DNA of 64,000 nucleotides from Sialis fuliginosa (taxonomy: Eukaryota > Arthropoda > Insecta > Megaloptera > Sialidae). Positions 51,363 through 62,221 of the stretch are shown piece after piece (position 1 is the stretch's first letter; each line of letters opens with the position of its first letter). The DNA is taken from positions 14,634,501-14,698,500 of the forward strand of contig OY540822.1 of the NCBI GenBank assembly GCA_961205875.1, read 5' to 3'. The notes below the pieces were generated by a model. It saw nothing but the letters and a program-made list of their open reading frames with translations. It ran no database searches and was not told where the DNA came from. Both the position numbers and the translations under genes were made by a program.

Positions 51363-51409
51363 TAACGGTAGGACTCCTGCGGGAGCTCCTAGGACCGCTC
51401 AGGGTTGGG

Positions 51410-51613
51410 ATGAAACGTTGGACCAGGTACAATACTCGACACACTTTATATAAAACCACGAACCATCATAGGTTCAATGTGGTCAACACTAAAAATAACC
51501 GACCTTTAGGGCGCTATCCCACCCTGACGTTTGAACTCGATTACTGCACAGCAACTCGCTCCACCAGCTCCAAAATCTGCACAGGAAACGCCACCATAAC
51601 TTGCACCAACTAA
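51410..51613 (+). CDS. Small basic ORF (67 aa) downstream of the unit 1 promoter, hypothetical
   Basis: The first ATG after the predicted start site (53-nt leader) opens a 67-codon frame: MKRWTRYNTRHTLYKTTNHH at the start and KICTGNATITCTN at the end. It is Thr/Asn/Arg-rich with no signal peptide, membrane segment or known domain. A donor-like ACCAG|gtacaa at 51427 could remove most of it if spliced. The unit 2 copy is identical and the unit 3 copy diverges after GRYPTL. I do not recognise it; it may be a by-product of a non-coding transcript. Confidence 0.3.
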   Translation: MKRWTRYNTRHTLYKTTNHHRFNVVNTKNNRPLGRYPTLTFELDYCTATRSTSSKICTGNATITCTN

Positions 51614-51836
51614 TTACAAAACAAATGATTAATTGTTTTTCCTGTACACATACCATATGATAAAATTACCTTTAAAATTCGAGCTTAATATATGTTTAAT
51701 AATCGCCATAAAATTTACGTAAATATTTAACAAATTAATATAATCCTTTCTAATTTGAAAATATAACAATTATATACTACGATGATTTTAGTTAATGTAC
51801 CAAAACACAGAGATTCGAACCCTGCTGTAAATTAAT

Positions 51837-53106
51837 TGTTAAGCCGGTATATCTCGGCTTTATGTATTCAAAATGATGTGAATAATTAAAGAAAAAGTCG
51901 AACCCAAGACACTTGAGATAGTAAAAGTTATATATTTTTTTAAATAATTTATATAATTAACAACTACTTCGTTTTTTTACTTCGTTATATGTAGCTTGTA
52001 AAAGATTTTAATTTTGTATGCATCGGTTTTAACAAACTTTAAATAGAAAAAATAATAATAATTCACGGCAAACCAACTACATTACAGGAACTCGAATCCT
52101 GCTGTAAATGTAATCAATCGTATTTTCATTATTTCCAAAAAATAAATGTAGGTCTGGTTATTACAAAATTATAAAAGAAAACTTTGATATTTAGTAGTGT
52201 TTAAAATAGTTGTCCAATGCTGCTGAAAAACAGGATCTGAAACATATAAAGGATTAATTGTTAAGCCGGTATATCTCGGCTTTATGTATTCAAAATGATG
52301 TGAATAATTAAAGAAAAAGTCGAACCCAAGACACTTGAGATAGTAAAAGTTATATATTTTTTTAAATAATTTATATAATTAACAACTACTTCGTTTTTTT
52401 ACTTCGTTATATGTAGCTTGTAAAAGATTTTAATTTTGTATGCATCGGTTTTAACAAACTTTAAATAGAAAAAATAATAATAATTCACGGCAAACCAACT
52501 ACATTACAGGAACTCGAATCCTGCTGTAAATGTAATCAATCGTATTTTCATTATTTCCAAAAAATAAATGTAGGTCTGGTTATTACAAAATTATAAAAGA
52601 AAACTTTGATATTTAGTAGTGTTTAAAATAGTTGTCCAATGCTGCTGAAAAACAGGATCTGAAACATATAAAGGATTAATTGTTAAGCCGGTATATCTCG
52701 GCTTTATGTATTCAAAATGATGTGAATAATTAAAGAAAAAGTCGAACCCAAGACACTTGAGATAGTAAAAGTTATATATTTTTTTAAATAATTTATATAA
52801 TTAACAACTACTTCGTTTTTTTACTTCGTTATATGTAGCTTGTAAAAGATTTTAATTTTGTATGCATCGGTTTTAACAAACTTTAAATAGAAAAAATAAT
52901 AATAATTCACGGCAAACCAACTACATTACAGGAACTCGAATCCTGCTGTAAATGTAATCAATCGTATTTTCATTATTTCCAAAAATAAATGTAGGTCTGG
53001 TTATTACAAAATTATAAAAGAAAACTTTGATATTTAGTAGTGTTTAAAATAGTTGTCCGATTCTGCTGGAAAACGGGAATCTGAAACATATAAAGCGTTA
53101 ATTATT
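51837..53106. repeat. 422-bp subrepeats of unit 1
   Basis: The hairpin AAGCCGGTATATCTCGGCTT occurs at 51841, 52263, 52685 and 53107, exactly 422 bp apart. Each subrepeat also has a tRNA T-arm-like CAGGAACTCGAATCCTG (minus strand, perfect 5-bp stem, e.g. 52085-52101), a second TCGAACCCAAGACACTTGAG module, and ACTACTTCGTTTTTTTACTTC. Confidence 0.95.
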
Positions 53107-54053
53107 AAGCCGGTATATCTCGGCTTTATGTATTCAAAATGATGTGAATAATTAAATAAAAAGTTGAACCCAAGACACTTGGGATAGAAAAAAGTGGTTA
53201 GTTTTATCTAAGAAATTATCAATTATTAAAACATTAACAATATGAATTACCAACATTTAACTGGCTTGCCAATCTGTAAAATATTAATATCCGTTTATAA
53301 AATATATTTTTTTTTATAATTTATATTGTTTCGATCTTCTGCATTTGTTTCTTTTTTTTTTTTACTTCTTTGTTTTTTTTTATATCTACAACATTAATAT
53401 TTTTTTACACTTACTGAAAAACACATAAAATATAAATACATGCTCTCTCTCTAGAATTGACGCGAAACTTAAAATATATTTGTGAAAAGAAAACTAAGCG
53501 ATCATAGATTACTGAATTTCCTTTTCTATTTAATAAATTATACACATAAAATAATATATACATATATATAAAGAGGGGGGAAACCTAACAGAATCTGAAA
53601 AATAAAAAAGTATTAAAACTTATAAACTAAATAAGTACTCATCTCTGACATACATCAACACCGGCTAAAAAGAGAGCAACTTCGCAATAAGTGTGTTTTT
53701 CTGTACCTGTTCTGGAGGATATAGCCCCAAAAGTAACGCGATATTTTCATTAATAAAATCAAAAATTATTTAACTGAATGTTAATGTGAATTTAAAGTGA
53801 TAATTATTTGAAAATGTATACAAACAAAACCCTTTTAGTTTAAAAAAAAAAAATTAATTAATTATTAAGACATTAATCAAAATAACAATTAGTTATAAAT
53901 CCCTCGATGCCGCCGTGTCTGGAATACGACACAGCAGTCCTTCCTTATTGGAACCTAGGAACCTGAAATGTAAAGATACATATTAATTGTGTTGTGTAGG
54001 GTGGATGTGACGTCAACAGCCTTTGTGCAATGGTAGTTAGACGTGGCGTGGGA

Positions 54054-54099
54054 GTGTGACGCCTAACAGCCCCCCTGCATGTTGTTAGGCGTGACACAC
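54054..54099. repeat. 15-bp stem-loop, unit 2
   Basis: Identical to the stem-loop at 50752: GTGTGACGCCTAACA paired with TGTTAGGCGTGACAC. Confidence 0.85.
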
Positions 54100-54628
54100 A
54101 TTGTCAATGTAACCTACTGGTGCTGCCGAGACGCTCAAAGCAGACATCGCCTAAGACCTTCTCCGGCTAAAATAAGCAGATAACTGTCTTTTCGCTAGTA
54201 CCTTCCGGCAATACAATCACTCTATATCATATTTTAGTGAAATATCGCTTAAGGACACCTAGACAAGATTACTTATCGTGTTTATCTAGCTTAAGGCCCG
54301 TTGACGTATAAAATATCAAAAGTCTGCCTGGCATCGGTACACAACAACCCCGACCTACCACAGGAGAGGGTAATTTTGGGGCAGCGGGCCACGGGCGACG
54401 TTTTTTGCAATAATTCGCGCACTAAACAGGGCCCAACAACAAACACTGTCCGATAACGGGTCTTCAAAACCCTAAACTAACAGACAGGGTTCGTCGGCGA
54501 GCCGGAAATCATTAACTCGGATGAATCGCCCAACATAACGCACCCCCCAAATACCAAAATTCAATTCGTAAGTCACAAAACAGATTTCATTTCTTTCAAC
54601 TAATCCGTTTGGTGGAATACGATACACT

Positions 54629-54664
54629 TATAAATACACTCGCATTTATTCGTTCGTCATTCGC
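54629..54664 (+). promoter_or_regulatory. TATA box and initiator, unit 2
   Basis: TATAAATA with TCATTC at the same 30-base spacing (A at 54659). Confidence 0.6.
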
Positions 54665-54711
54665 TAACGGTAGGACTCCTGCGGGAGCTCCTAGGACCGC
54701 TCAGGGTTGGG

Positions 54712-54915
54712 ATGAAACGTTGGACCAGGTACAATACTCGACACACTTTATATAAAACCACGAACCATCATAGGTTCAATGTGGTCAACACTAAAAATAA
54801 CCGACCTTTAGGGCGCTATCCCACCCTGACGTTTGAACTCGATTACTGCACAGCAACTCGCTCCACCAGCTCCAAAATCTGCACAGGAAACGCCACCATA
54901 ACTTGCACCAACTAA
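54712..54915 (+). CDS. Small basic ORF (67 aa), unit 2, hypothetical
   Basis: Identical to the 51410-51613 product and at the same distance from the initiator. Identity at protein level says nothing about selection here, because the surrounding non-coding DNA is equally conserved. Function unknown. Confidence 0.3.
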   Translation: MKRWTRYNTRHTLYKTTNHHRFNVVNTKNNRPLGRYPTLTFELDYCTATRSTSSKICTGNATITCTN

Positions 54916-55138
54916 TTACAAAACAAATGATTAATTGTTTTTCCTGTACACATACCATATGATAAAATTACCTTTAAAATTCGAGCTTAATATATGTTTA
55001 ATAATCGCCATAAAATTTACGTAAATATTTAACAAATTAATATAATCCTTTCTAATTTGAAAATATAACAATTATATACTACGATGATTTTAGTTAATGT
55101 ACCAAAACACAGAGATTCGAACCCTGCTGTAAATTAAT

Positions 55139-56408
55139 TGTTAAGCCGGTATATCTCGGCTTTATGTATTCAAAATGATGTGAATAATTAAAGAAAAAGT
55201 CGAACCCAAGACACTTGAGATAGTAAAAGTTATATATTTTTTTAAATAATTTATATAATTAACAACTACTTCGTTTTTTTACTTCGTTATATGTAGCTTG
55301 TAAAAGATTTTAATTTTGTATGCATCGGTTTTAACAAACTTTAAATAGAAAAAATAATAATAATTCACGGCAAACCAACTACATTACAGGAACTCGAATC
55401 CTGCTGTAAATGTAATCAATCGTATTTTCATTATTTCCAAAAATAAATGTAGGTCTGGTTATTACAAAATTATAAAAGAAAACTTTGATATTAGGTAGTG
55501 TTTAAAATAGTTGTCCGATTCTGCTGGAAAACGGGAATCTGAAACATATAAAGCGTTAATTGTTAAGCCGGTATATCTCGGCTTTATGTATTCAAAATGA
55601 TGTGAATAATTAAAGAAAAAGTCGAACCCAAGACACTTGAGATAGTAAAAGTTATATATTTTTTTAAATAATTTATATAATTAACAACTACTTCGTTTTT
55701 TTTCTTCGTTATATGTAGCTTGTAAAAGATTTTAATTTTGTATGCATCGGTTTTAACAAACTTTAAATAGAAAAAATAATAATAATTCACGGCAAACCAA
55801 CTACATTACAGGAACTCGAATCCTGCTGTAAATGTAATCAATCGTATTTTCATTATTTCCAAAAAATAAATGTAGGTCTGGTTATTACAAAATTATAAAA
55901 GAAAACTTTGATATTTAGTAGTGTTTAAAATAGTTGTCCAATGCTGCTGAAAAACAGGATCTGAAACATATAAAGGATTAATTGTTAAGCCGGTATATCT
56001 CGGCTTTATGTATTCAAAATGATGTGAATAATTAAAGAAAAAGTCGAACCCAAGACACTTGAGATAGTAAAAGTTATATATTTTTTTAAATAATTTATAT
56101 AATTAACAACTACTTCGTTTTTTTACTTCGTTATATGTAGCTTGTAAAAGATTTTAATTTTGTATGCATCGGTTTTAACAAACTTTAAATAGAAAAAATA
56201 ATAATAATTCACGGCAAACCAACTACATTACAGGAACTCGAATCCTGCTGTAAATGTAATCAATCGTATTTTCATTATTTCCAAAAATAAATGTAGGTCT
56301 GGTTATTACAAAATTATAAAAGAAAACTTTGATATTTAGTAGTGTTTAAAATAGTTGTCCGATTCTGCTGGAAAACGGGAATCTGAAACATATAAAGCGT
56401 TAATTGTT
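55139..56408. repeat. 422-bp subrepeats of unit 2
   Basis: Same subrepeat as at 51837, including AGCCG/CGGCT hairpins and T-arm-like CAGGAACTCGAATCCTG. The minus frame at 55584-55790 is a chance frame in this repeat. Confidence 0.95.
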
Positions 56409-57358
56409 AAGCCGGTATATCTCGGCTTTATGTATTCAAAATGATGTGAATAATTAAATAAAAAGTTGAACCCAAGACACTTGGGATAGAAAAAAGTGGT
56501 TAGTTTTATCTAAGAAATTATCAATTATTAAAACATTAACAATATGAATTACCAACATTTAACTGGCTTGCCAATCTGTAAAATATTAATATCCGTTTAT
56601 AAAATATATTTTTTTTTTATAATTTATATTGTTTCGATCTTCTGCATTTGTTTCTTCTTTTTTTTTTACTTCTTTGTTTTTTTTTTATATCTACAACATT
56701 TATATTTTTTTACACTTACTGAAAAACACATAAAATATAAATACATGCTCTCTCTCTAGAATTGACGCGAAACTTAAAATATATTTTGTGAAAAGAAAAC
56801 TAAGCGATCATAGATTACTGAATTTCCTTTTCTATTTAATAAATTATACTCATAAAATAATATATACATATATATAAAGAGGGGGGAAACCTAACAGAAT
56901 CTGAAAAATAAAAAAGTATTAAAACTTATAAACTAAATAAGTACTCATCTCTGACATACATCAACACCGGCTAAAGAGAGAGCAACTTCGCAATAAGTGT
57001 GTTTTTCTGTACCTGTTCTGGAGGATATAGCCCCAAAAGTAACGCGATATTTTCATTAATAAAATCAAAAATTATTTAATTGAATGTTAATGTGAATTTA
57101 AAGTGATAATTATTTGAAAATGTAAACAAACAAAACCCTTTTAGTTTAAAAAAAAAAATTAATAAATTATTAAGACATTAATCAAAATAACAATTATTTA
57201 TAAATCCCTCGATGCCGCCGTGTCTGGAATACGACACAGCAGTCCTTCCTTATTGGAACCTAGGAACCTGAAATGTAAAGATACATATTAATTGTGTTGT
57301 GTAGGGTGGATGTGACGTCAACAGCCTTTGTGCAATGGTAGTTAGACGTGGCGTGGGA

Positions 57359-57404
57359 GTGTGACGCCTAACAGCCCCCCTGCATGTTGTTAGGCGTGAC
57401 ACAC
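57359..57404. repeat. 15-bp stem-loop, unit 3
   Basis: Same stem-loop as at 50752 and 54054. Confidence 0.85.
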
Positions 57405-57933
57405 ATTGTCAATGTAACCTACTGGTGCTGCCGAGACGCTCAAAGCAGACATCGCCTAAGACCTTCTCCGGCTAAAATAAGCAGATAACTGTCTTTTCGC
57501 TAGTACCTTCCGGCAATACAATCACTCTATATCATATTTTAGTGAAATATCGCTTAAGGACACCTAGACAAGATTACTTATCGTGTTTATCTAGCTTAAG
57601 GCCCGTTGACGTATAAAATATCAAAAGTCTGCCTGGCATCGGTACACAACAACCCCGACCTACCACAGGAGAGGGTAATTTTGGGGCAGCGGGCCACGGG
57701 CGACGTTTTTTGCAATAATTCGCGCACTAAACAGGGCCCAACAACAAACACTGTCCGATAACGGGTCTTCAAAACCCTAAACTAACAGACAGGGTTCGTC
57801 GGCGAGCCGGAAATCATTAACTCGGATGAATCGCCCAACATAACGCACCCCCCAAATACCAAAATTCAATTCGTAAGTCACAAAACAGATTTCATTTCTT
57901 TCAACTAATCCGTTTGGTGGAATACGATACACT

Positions 57934-57969
57934 TATAAATACACTCGCATTTATTCGTTCGTCATTCGC
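57934..57969 (+). promoter_or_regulatory. TATA box and initiator, unit 3
   Basis: TATAAATA and TCATTC at the same 30-base spacing (A at 57964). Confidence 0.6.
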
Positions 57970-58016
57970 TAACGGTAGGACTCCTGCGGGAGCTCCTAGG
58001 ACCGCTCAGGGTTGGG

Positions 58017-58208
58017 ATGAAACGTTGGACCAGGTACAATACTCGACACACTTTATATAAGACCACGAACCATCATAGGTTCAATGTGGTCAACACTAAA
58101 AATAACCGACCTTTAGGGCGCTATCCCACCCTGATGATTGGACACGATTACCTCACAGCAACTCTGCTTCTGATATTTGGATGCCGCACATTGAATGTTC
58201 AGCATTGA
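58017..58208 (+). CDS. Small ORF (63 aa) with divergent C-terminus, unit 3, hypothetical
   Basis: Shares the first 39 residues (MKRWTRYNT...GRYPTL) with the unit 1 and 2 ORFs, then reads MIGHDYLTATLLLIFGCRTL and ends LNVQH. The 3-prime part is only loosely alignable (CACGATTAC, CACAGCAACTC, CTGCACAG), so this copy is either older or recombined. The stop is at 58206. Function unknown. Confidence 0.28.
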   Translation: MKRWTRYNTRHTLYKTTNHHRFNVVNTKNNRPLGRYPTLMIGHDYLTATLLLIFGCRTLNVQH

Positions 58209-58230
58209 TTATCTGCACAGAACACACCAC

Positions 58231-61200
58231 AAAACAAGCTGGAAAAAATAGAGAAAAACAATTAATTATTGTGTGTATTAATTATTTGGTTAATATCGTG
58301 TAGCGGTTATAAATTTTAGAAGGATATACTTAGAAATAAAAATTATAAAATTATATTTGAATATAATTTAGTAATATAATCATATTTTACATATTATACT
58401 ATATCAGTATATAATTGATAAATTTATGAATTTATTTTTTCACTTATTTATATAATATATTTCCTCAAATTAGTTCAAAATTATTGAATTAATATTTATT
58501 TTATTTATCAAAACTATATTTTATTAAATATGTTTGCCTACTATAGTTACATTTAAAAAAATCTTCATAAATACAGTAAAGTAATTATTCTGTCAGATCA
58601 ACCACTTTTTAAATGTTAAGCTATAATTATTCTAAGCAAGTACTTGTCAAAATCAATTTTTGAAATATTTATATGCAGAATAAATCACGTAGCTATTAAC
58701 AGTACTTTTAAAATTTAATTAAAAGTTACATCATTGTAATACCGAAATAGATAAAAAAATGCTTTATTACTATGAATTATAAATGTATGTATAATTTTGT
58801 AAAGGGTGAATTTTTATCCATATTAATTATATTCAAATTTATAGAACTATTTAAACTGTCCGCAAAAAAAACATCAGTGTTTTTATATATCAATATCCAA
58901 CCAAAATATTTTTAAATATGACCACCTTTATTATTTTTAAAATACATTTCAACCTGTATCGAGAAAATTGTTCAAGCGGTTCTTTAAATATTAGAAAAAT
59001 AATGCATAGGTATATAGTTCAAAATTTATAAATACACATTAAATATCATATATATTCTTATATTTTTTTATTGATAATATATATAATAGTAACATAATCT
59101 TTAGTAATACGTGTCAAATATTCCGCTAAAATTTACCAATTTTTTATAAAATACAAACGTTATTTGTGTAACTTGTGACATATGTTCCGTGCTGTCGTAT
59201 TTCAATATACGAGAACACAAGATTGAACTGACCACATAAAACTGTGGCCAGAACAAATTTCAATTATTTTAGAGCAATTATGTATTATTAGTGTTGGTAG
59301 GTTGTACTATAGTCGGTCCATCTACAATATTACTGGCTGCAATCATCATATCCTTATGAGTTATAGCTTAGTTTTGTTTTGGATAAAAAAAATAATCATA
59401 CGTATTTTAAAACTGTGTCTTTGTAATACCCAAAGTAATAATTATTTATCTACACAGGGTGATTCGTAAAAATGTTTTATAAAAATATTTCTGAAGGTTA
59501 TTCTATATATCTTTTTTTGTCTTTTTCCGTAGTAAAATAAAATGTTTAGAACTACTCTATATCTATCGTACGTATCGTACGTATAGTGTTTATTAATATA
59601 TCCAGTAAACAAACCACGGTAAGAAGATATCACAGAATACATCATGTTGGTTTTGAACATGGCTAAAACCGATACCAATATACCGTTTCCTGTAGAAAGA
59701 AAACTGAAACCGTGTAGTTGTTGAAACCACCACTAGATGGCATTTGTGTGAAAATTCTATTGTTGCTACTTCTTCATTTTTATACATTTAGAAAATATAA
59801 TATTAATTATTTTACATTTTCATTGATTTTGTCATCAATTTATTGACTATAAAAATATGATTTAGTTTTTATATTTACAGTCAATTAAAGTAAAACCAAA
59901 ACATTTTGTACGTGTATTAAAAATGAATATAAAAGTTAAATAAATATATTATGAAAAGGATTCTACAATATTTTACCATCGCATCGTCACAAAGATGATT
60001 TTGTTAAAATACGATTTCAGTTTAAAATTCATGTAGCCCCGGATAAGTACGAATTCAGTGGTCGGTAAGTTGGTAATGAAATAAACCCAAAACTTCATCT
60101 TATAAAGCTACTGCCATGTAAAACAAAACATAAATAGACAAAGACCTAACTTATCAGGTCTAATCTAACACTGATCTTTATGGTATTTCCTAAGCACGTG
60201 TGTTACACAATACATATATCTTCTATCTCGACTCATGTCTCACTTTATACCTTCGTTATGAATGTATTTTCTAGTAGGTACCTATATAAAAAATATAATC
60301 TTCTCCATCTATTTTTTCATTTCATTCATTCAGTAAAATTACTACGGTGTTAAAGTTATGACAGAATAATAAAATATATTTCACGACAATTTATTAATGT
60401 TTGATTTAAAAATATTGACTCTTATAATCTCTCGTAATAAATAAGCAAATAATATCGAAATCTAATAAGCGAAATTATATTAAATTTTACAGTAGGATTT
60501 AAAACCATATTTTGTTTAGTTTTTCATTTTTTTTCTTATATCGACTGAAATTAGTTACAATGAACGTTCGATATTTTGTTAGCTTTATTTAATAAAATAA
60601 TAATTCTCGTAAAGTCGCTTATTATAAAAGTATTTTTACTGTAATACAATCAGCGTAGAGCTATGTTAATAATACCATTGAAAATACTGATTGTAATGAC
60701 TATAACTCAATATTGGCCAAAATGTCGATATAGAAACCCAAATAATATATATAAACCAATTTTTAGATATATGAATAATAATAAGTTATTTTTTACACCC
60801 GAAAAAACTAGTTATACTACACCCATGTTTTGAATTTTATGAATTGATATAAGTTGATTTAAATAAAAAATGAATAACACAACACATTTATCTATCAAAT
60901 TTCAACTTCTACAGCTCAATGATTAATTAAGACAAAAAAGTGTAAACATTAAATGTAAAGTCGGATAAAATCAGGAGCCTTGATTTATTTGATATTTAGG
61001 ACAGTTATTTATATTTTTTATGTCCTCCCTAGAACAAGGGATACCCTTTCTCGGTTTCTAGTGAAAAATGCAAATATCTAGTATCTTATTTATATAGCAA
61101 TATGATATCTTTTATAATTTAAGTTACTCCCTTTTGACAATTTAATCATCCTCCCAGTGTTTTTATTATTTCATTTAGAGAATCAGATTATTTGGGTTTT

Positions 61201-61880
61201 ATTATATACCTGCTGTGTTACAATTTTGTACACGTGTTCATATCCACACACACACACATACATACACACATTTTTACTCTTATATAACGAATTCAGTATT
61301 ATTTAGAATTTAGAAATTCATATTTAGTGTAATAAATCGATAAAAGATAAAATATTTTCCTTGAAAAAATATAAATATATAATACAAAAACATTTATGTC
61401 GTTAAATTTAAAAGGGTGATGCTATTTTCATATAAATGATTAACCAAAATGGGTTGATAATATCAGTAGTTTAGATTGTTTAAAGTTGTTTCATACCTTA
61501 AGATATATTACATAGTATAATATATAAATAGCACCCTTAGCAATAAATGCAAATTGTGGTATATAATATATTTACCAACCCTAAAGGTTTATCTAGATTT
61601 TCTCATCTTTGCTAGCTTTTTTTAAATTATGATTTTGAAAATGTAATAGTTCTATTATATAATATTTCGGAGACAAATACTATTGCGCTTTTCATGAAAC
61701 TTTAATATTTGTTACTTAAATTTTGAATATACATATTTATATTTATATCTATGTCGGTTAAAAAGTAATTCTACTACACGGGTAGAAACGTTTACTTGGA
61801 CCAAGAAATCTTTATTTTATATATAACGTAAACAATATTTTCTTCATCCGATAATATTGCTTTAAAGTGAAGCAAAAAAT
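58231..61880. other. Intron 3 downstream of the array
   Basis: AT-rich and non-coding. TACACAGGGTGATTCGTAAA at about 59452 looks like a DNA transposon terminus. A CTCF-type site lies at 59730. A CA/CATA dinucleotide tract lies at 61241-61272. The minus frames at 59442-59787 show no domain. Confidence 0.5.
59730..59742 (+). promoter_or_regulatory. CTCF-type motif
   Basis: CCACTAGATGGCA is a full match to the CTCF core CCASYAGRKGGCR. It lies about 1.5 kb outside the tandem array. A single match in 64 kb of AT-rich DNA is notable but could be chance or part of a repeat. Confidence 0.4.
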
Positions 61881-62221
61881 TTTACATGGGGACAATTAGA
61901 AATATTGTAGTAACCTTTGGTCAAATTTAACGAAATGTGATTGGTGCATTTTGAAATGCCGCCTCGAAATTAACTGATAAATTTTAAATTAATCAACGGT
62001 ATTTTGTTTAATAAATTTTAATAAACATCCTAGATAAAATTATAATACTATTTTTTGGCAGATATAAATTTGAAAACAAAATACTAATTACTATTTTATT
62101 GAATTTTGTGGCGGCATTTTAAAATGCATCGTTAAATTTGACCAAAGGTTACTACAACACTTCTAATTGCCCCCATGTTAAATTTCTTATGTCTTAACCA
62201 ACTTGAAATACACTGTATATA
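61881..62221. mobile_element. MITE family B, copy 2, left-truncated
   Basis: Begins at TTTACATGGGGACAATTAGA without the CAGTGTATTCC terminus. It continues through GTAGTAACCTTTGGTCAAAT, AAATGCCGCCTCGAAATTAA and the complementary half, ending CAACTTGAAATACACTGTAT. Closely matches the copy at 34955. Confidence 0.8.

Larger units (their letters stand above)
50289..53580 (+). repeat. 3.3-kb tandem unit 1
   Basis: Consists of a GC-richer block (to about 51836), three 422-bp subrepeats, and a longer terminal subrepeat that resembles the older units. Matching landmarks lie 3302 bp further on in unit 2 (hairpin 50752 against 54054, TATA 51327 against 54629, ORF 51410 against 54712). Sequence identity looks near-complete, so duplication or homogenisation is recent. 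Confidence 0.95.
53581..56886 (+). repeat. 3.3-kb tandem unit 2
   Basis: Same order as unit 1: GC-richer block, then hairpins at 55143, 55565, 55987 and 56409 (422 bp apart), then the long terminal subrepeat with GAATTGACGCGAAAC at about 56759. Differences from unit 1 are scattered single bases and short runs. Confidence 0.95.
56887..58230 (+). repeat. 3.3-kb tandem unit 3, truncated
   Basis: Matches units 1 and 2 through the stem-loop, promoter and start of the ORF. It diverges from about 58136 (CACCCTGATGATTGGACAC against CACCCTGACGTTTGAACTC) and loses all 422-bp subrepeats. It forms the high-coordinate edge of the array. Confidence 0.93.

Noticed and set aside
50289-53580. LTR retrotransposon with the TATA block as U3-R
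   Set aside because: No primer-binding site, polypurine tract, gag or pol is visible between the units; the intervals are short subrepeats.
50289-58230. rDNA intergenic spacer, because of subrepeats plus promoter
   Set aside because: No 18S, 28S, 5.8S or 5S sequence is present at either side, and the promoter is a TATA/initiator type.
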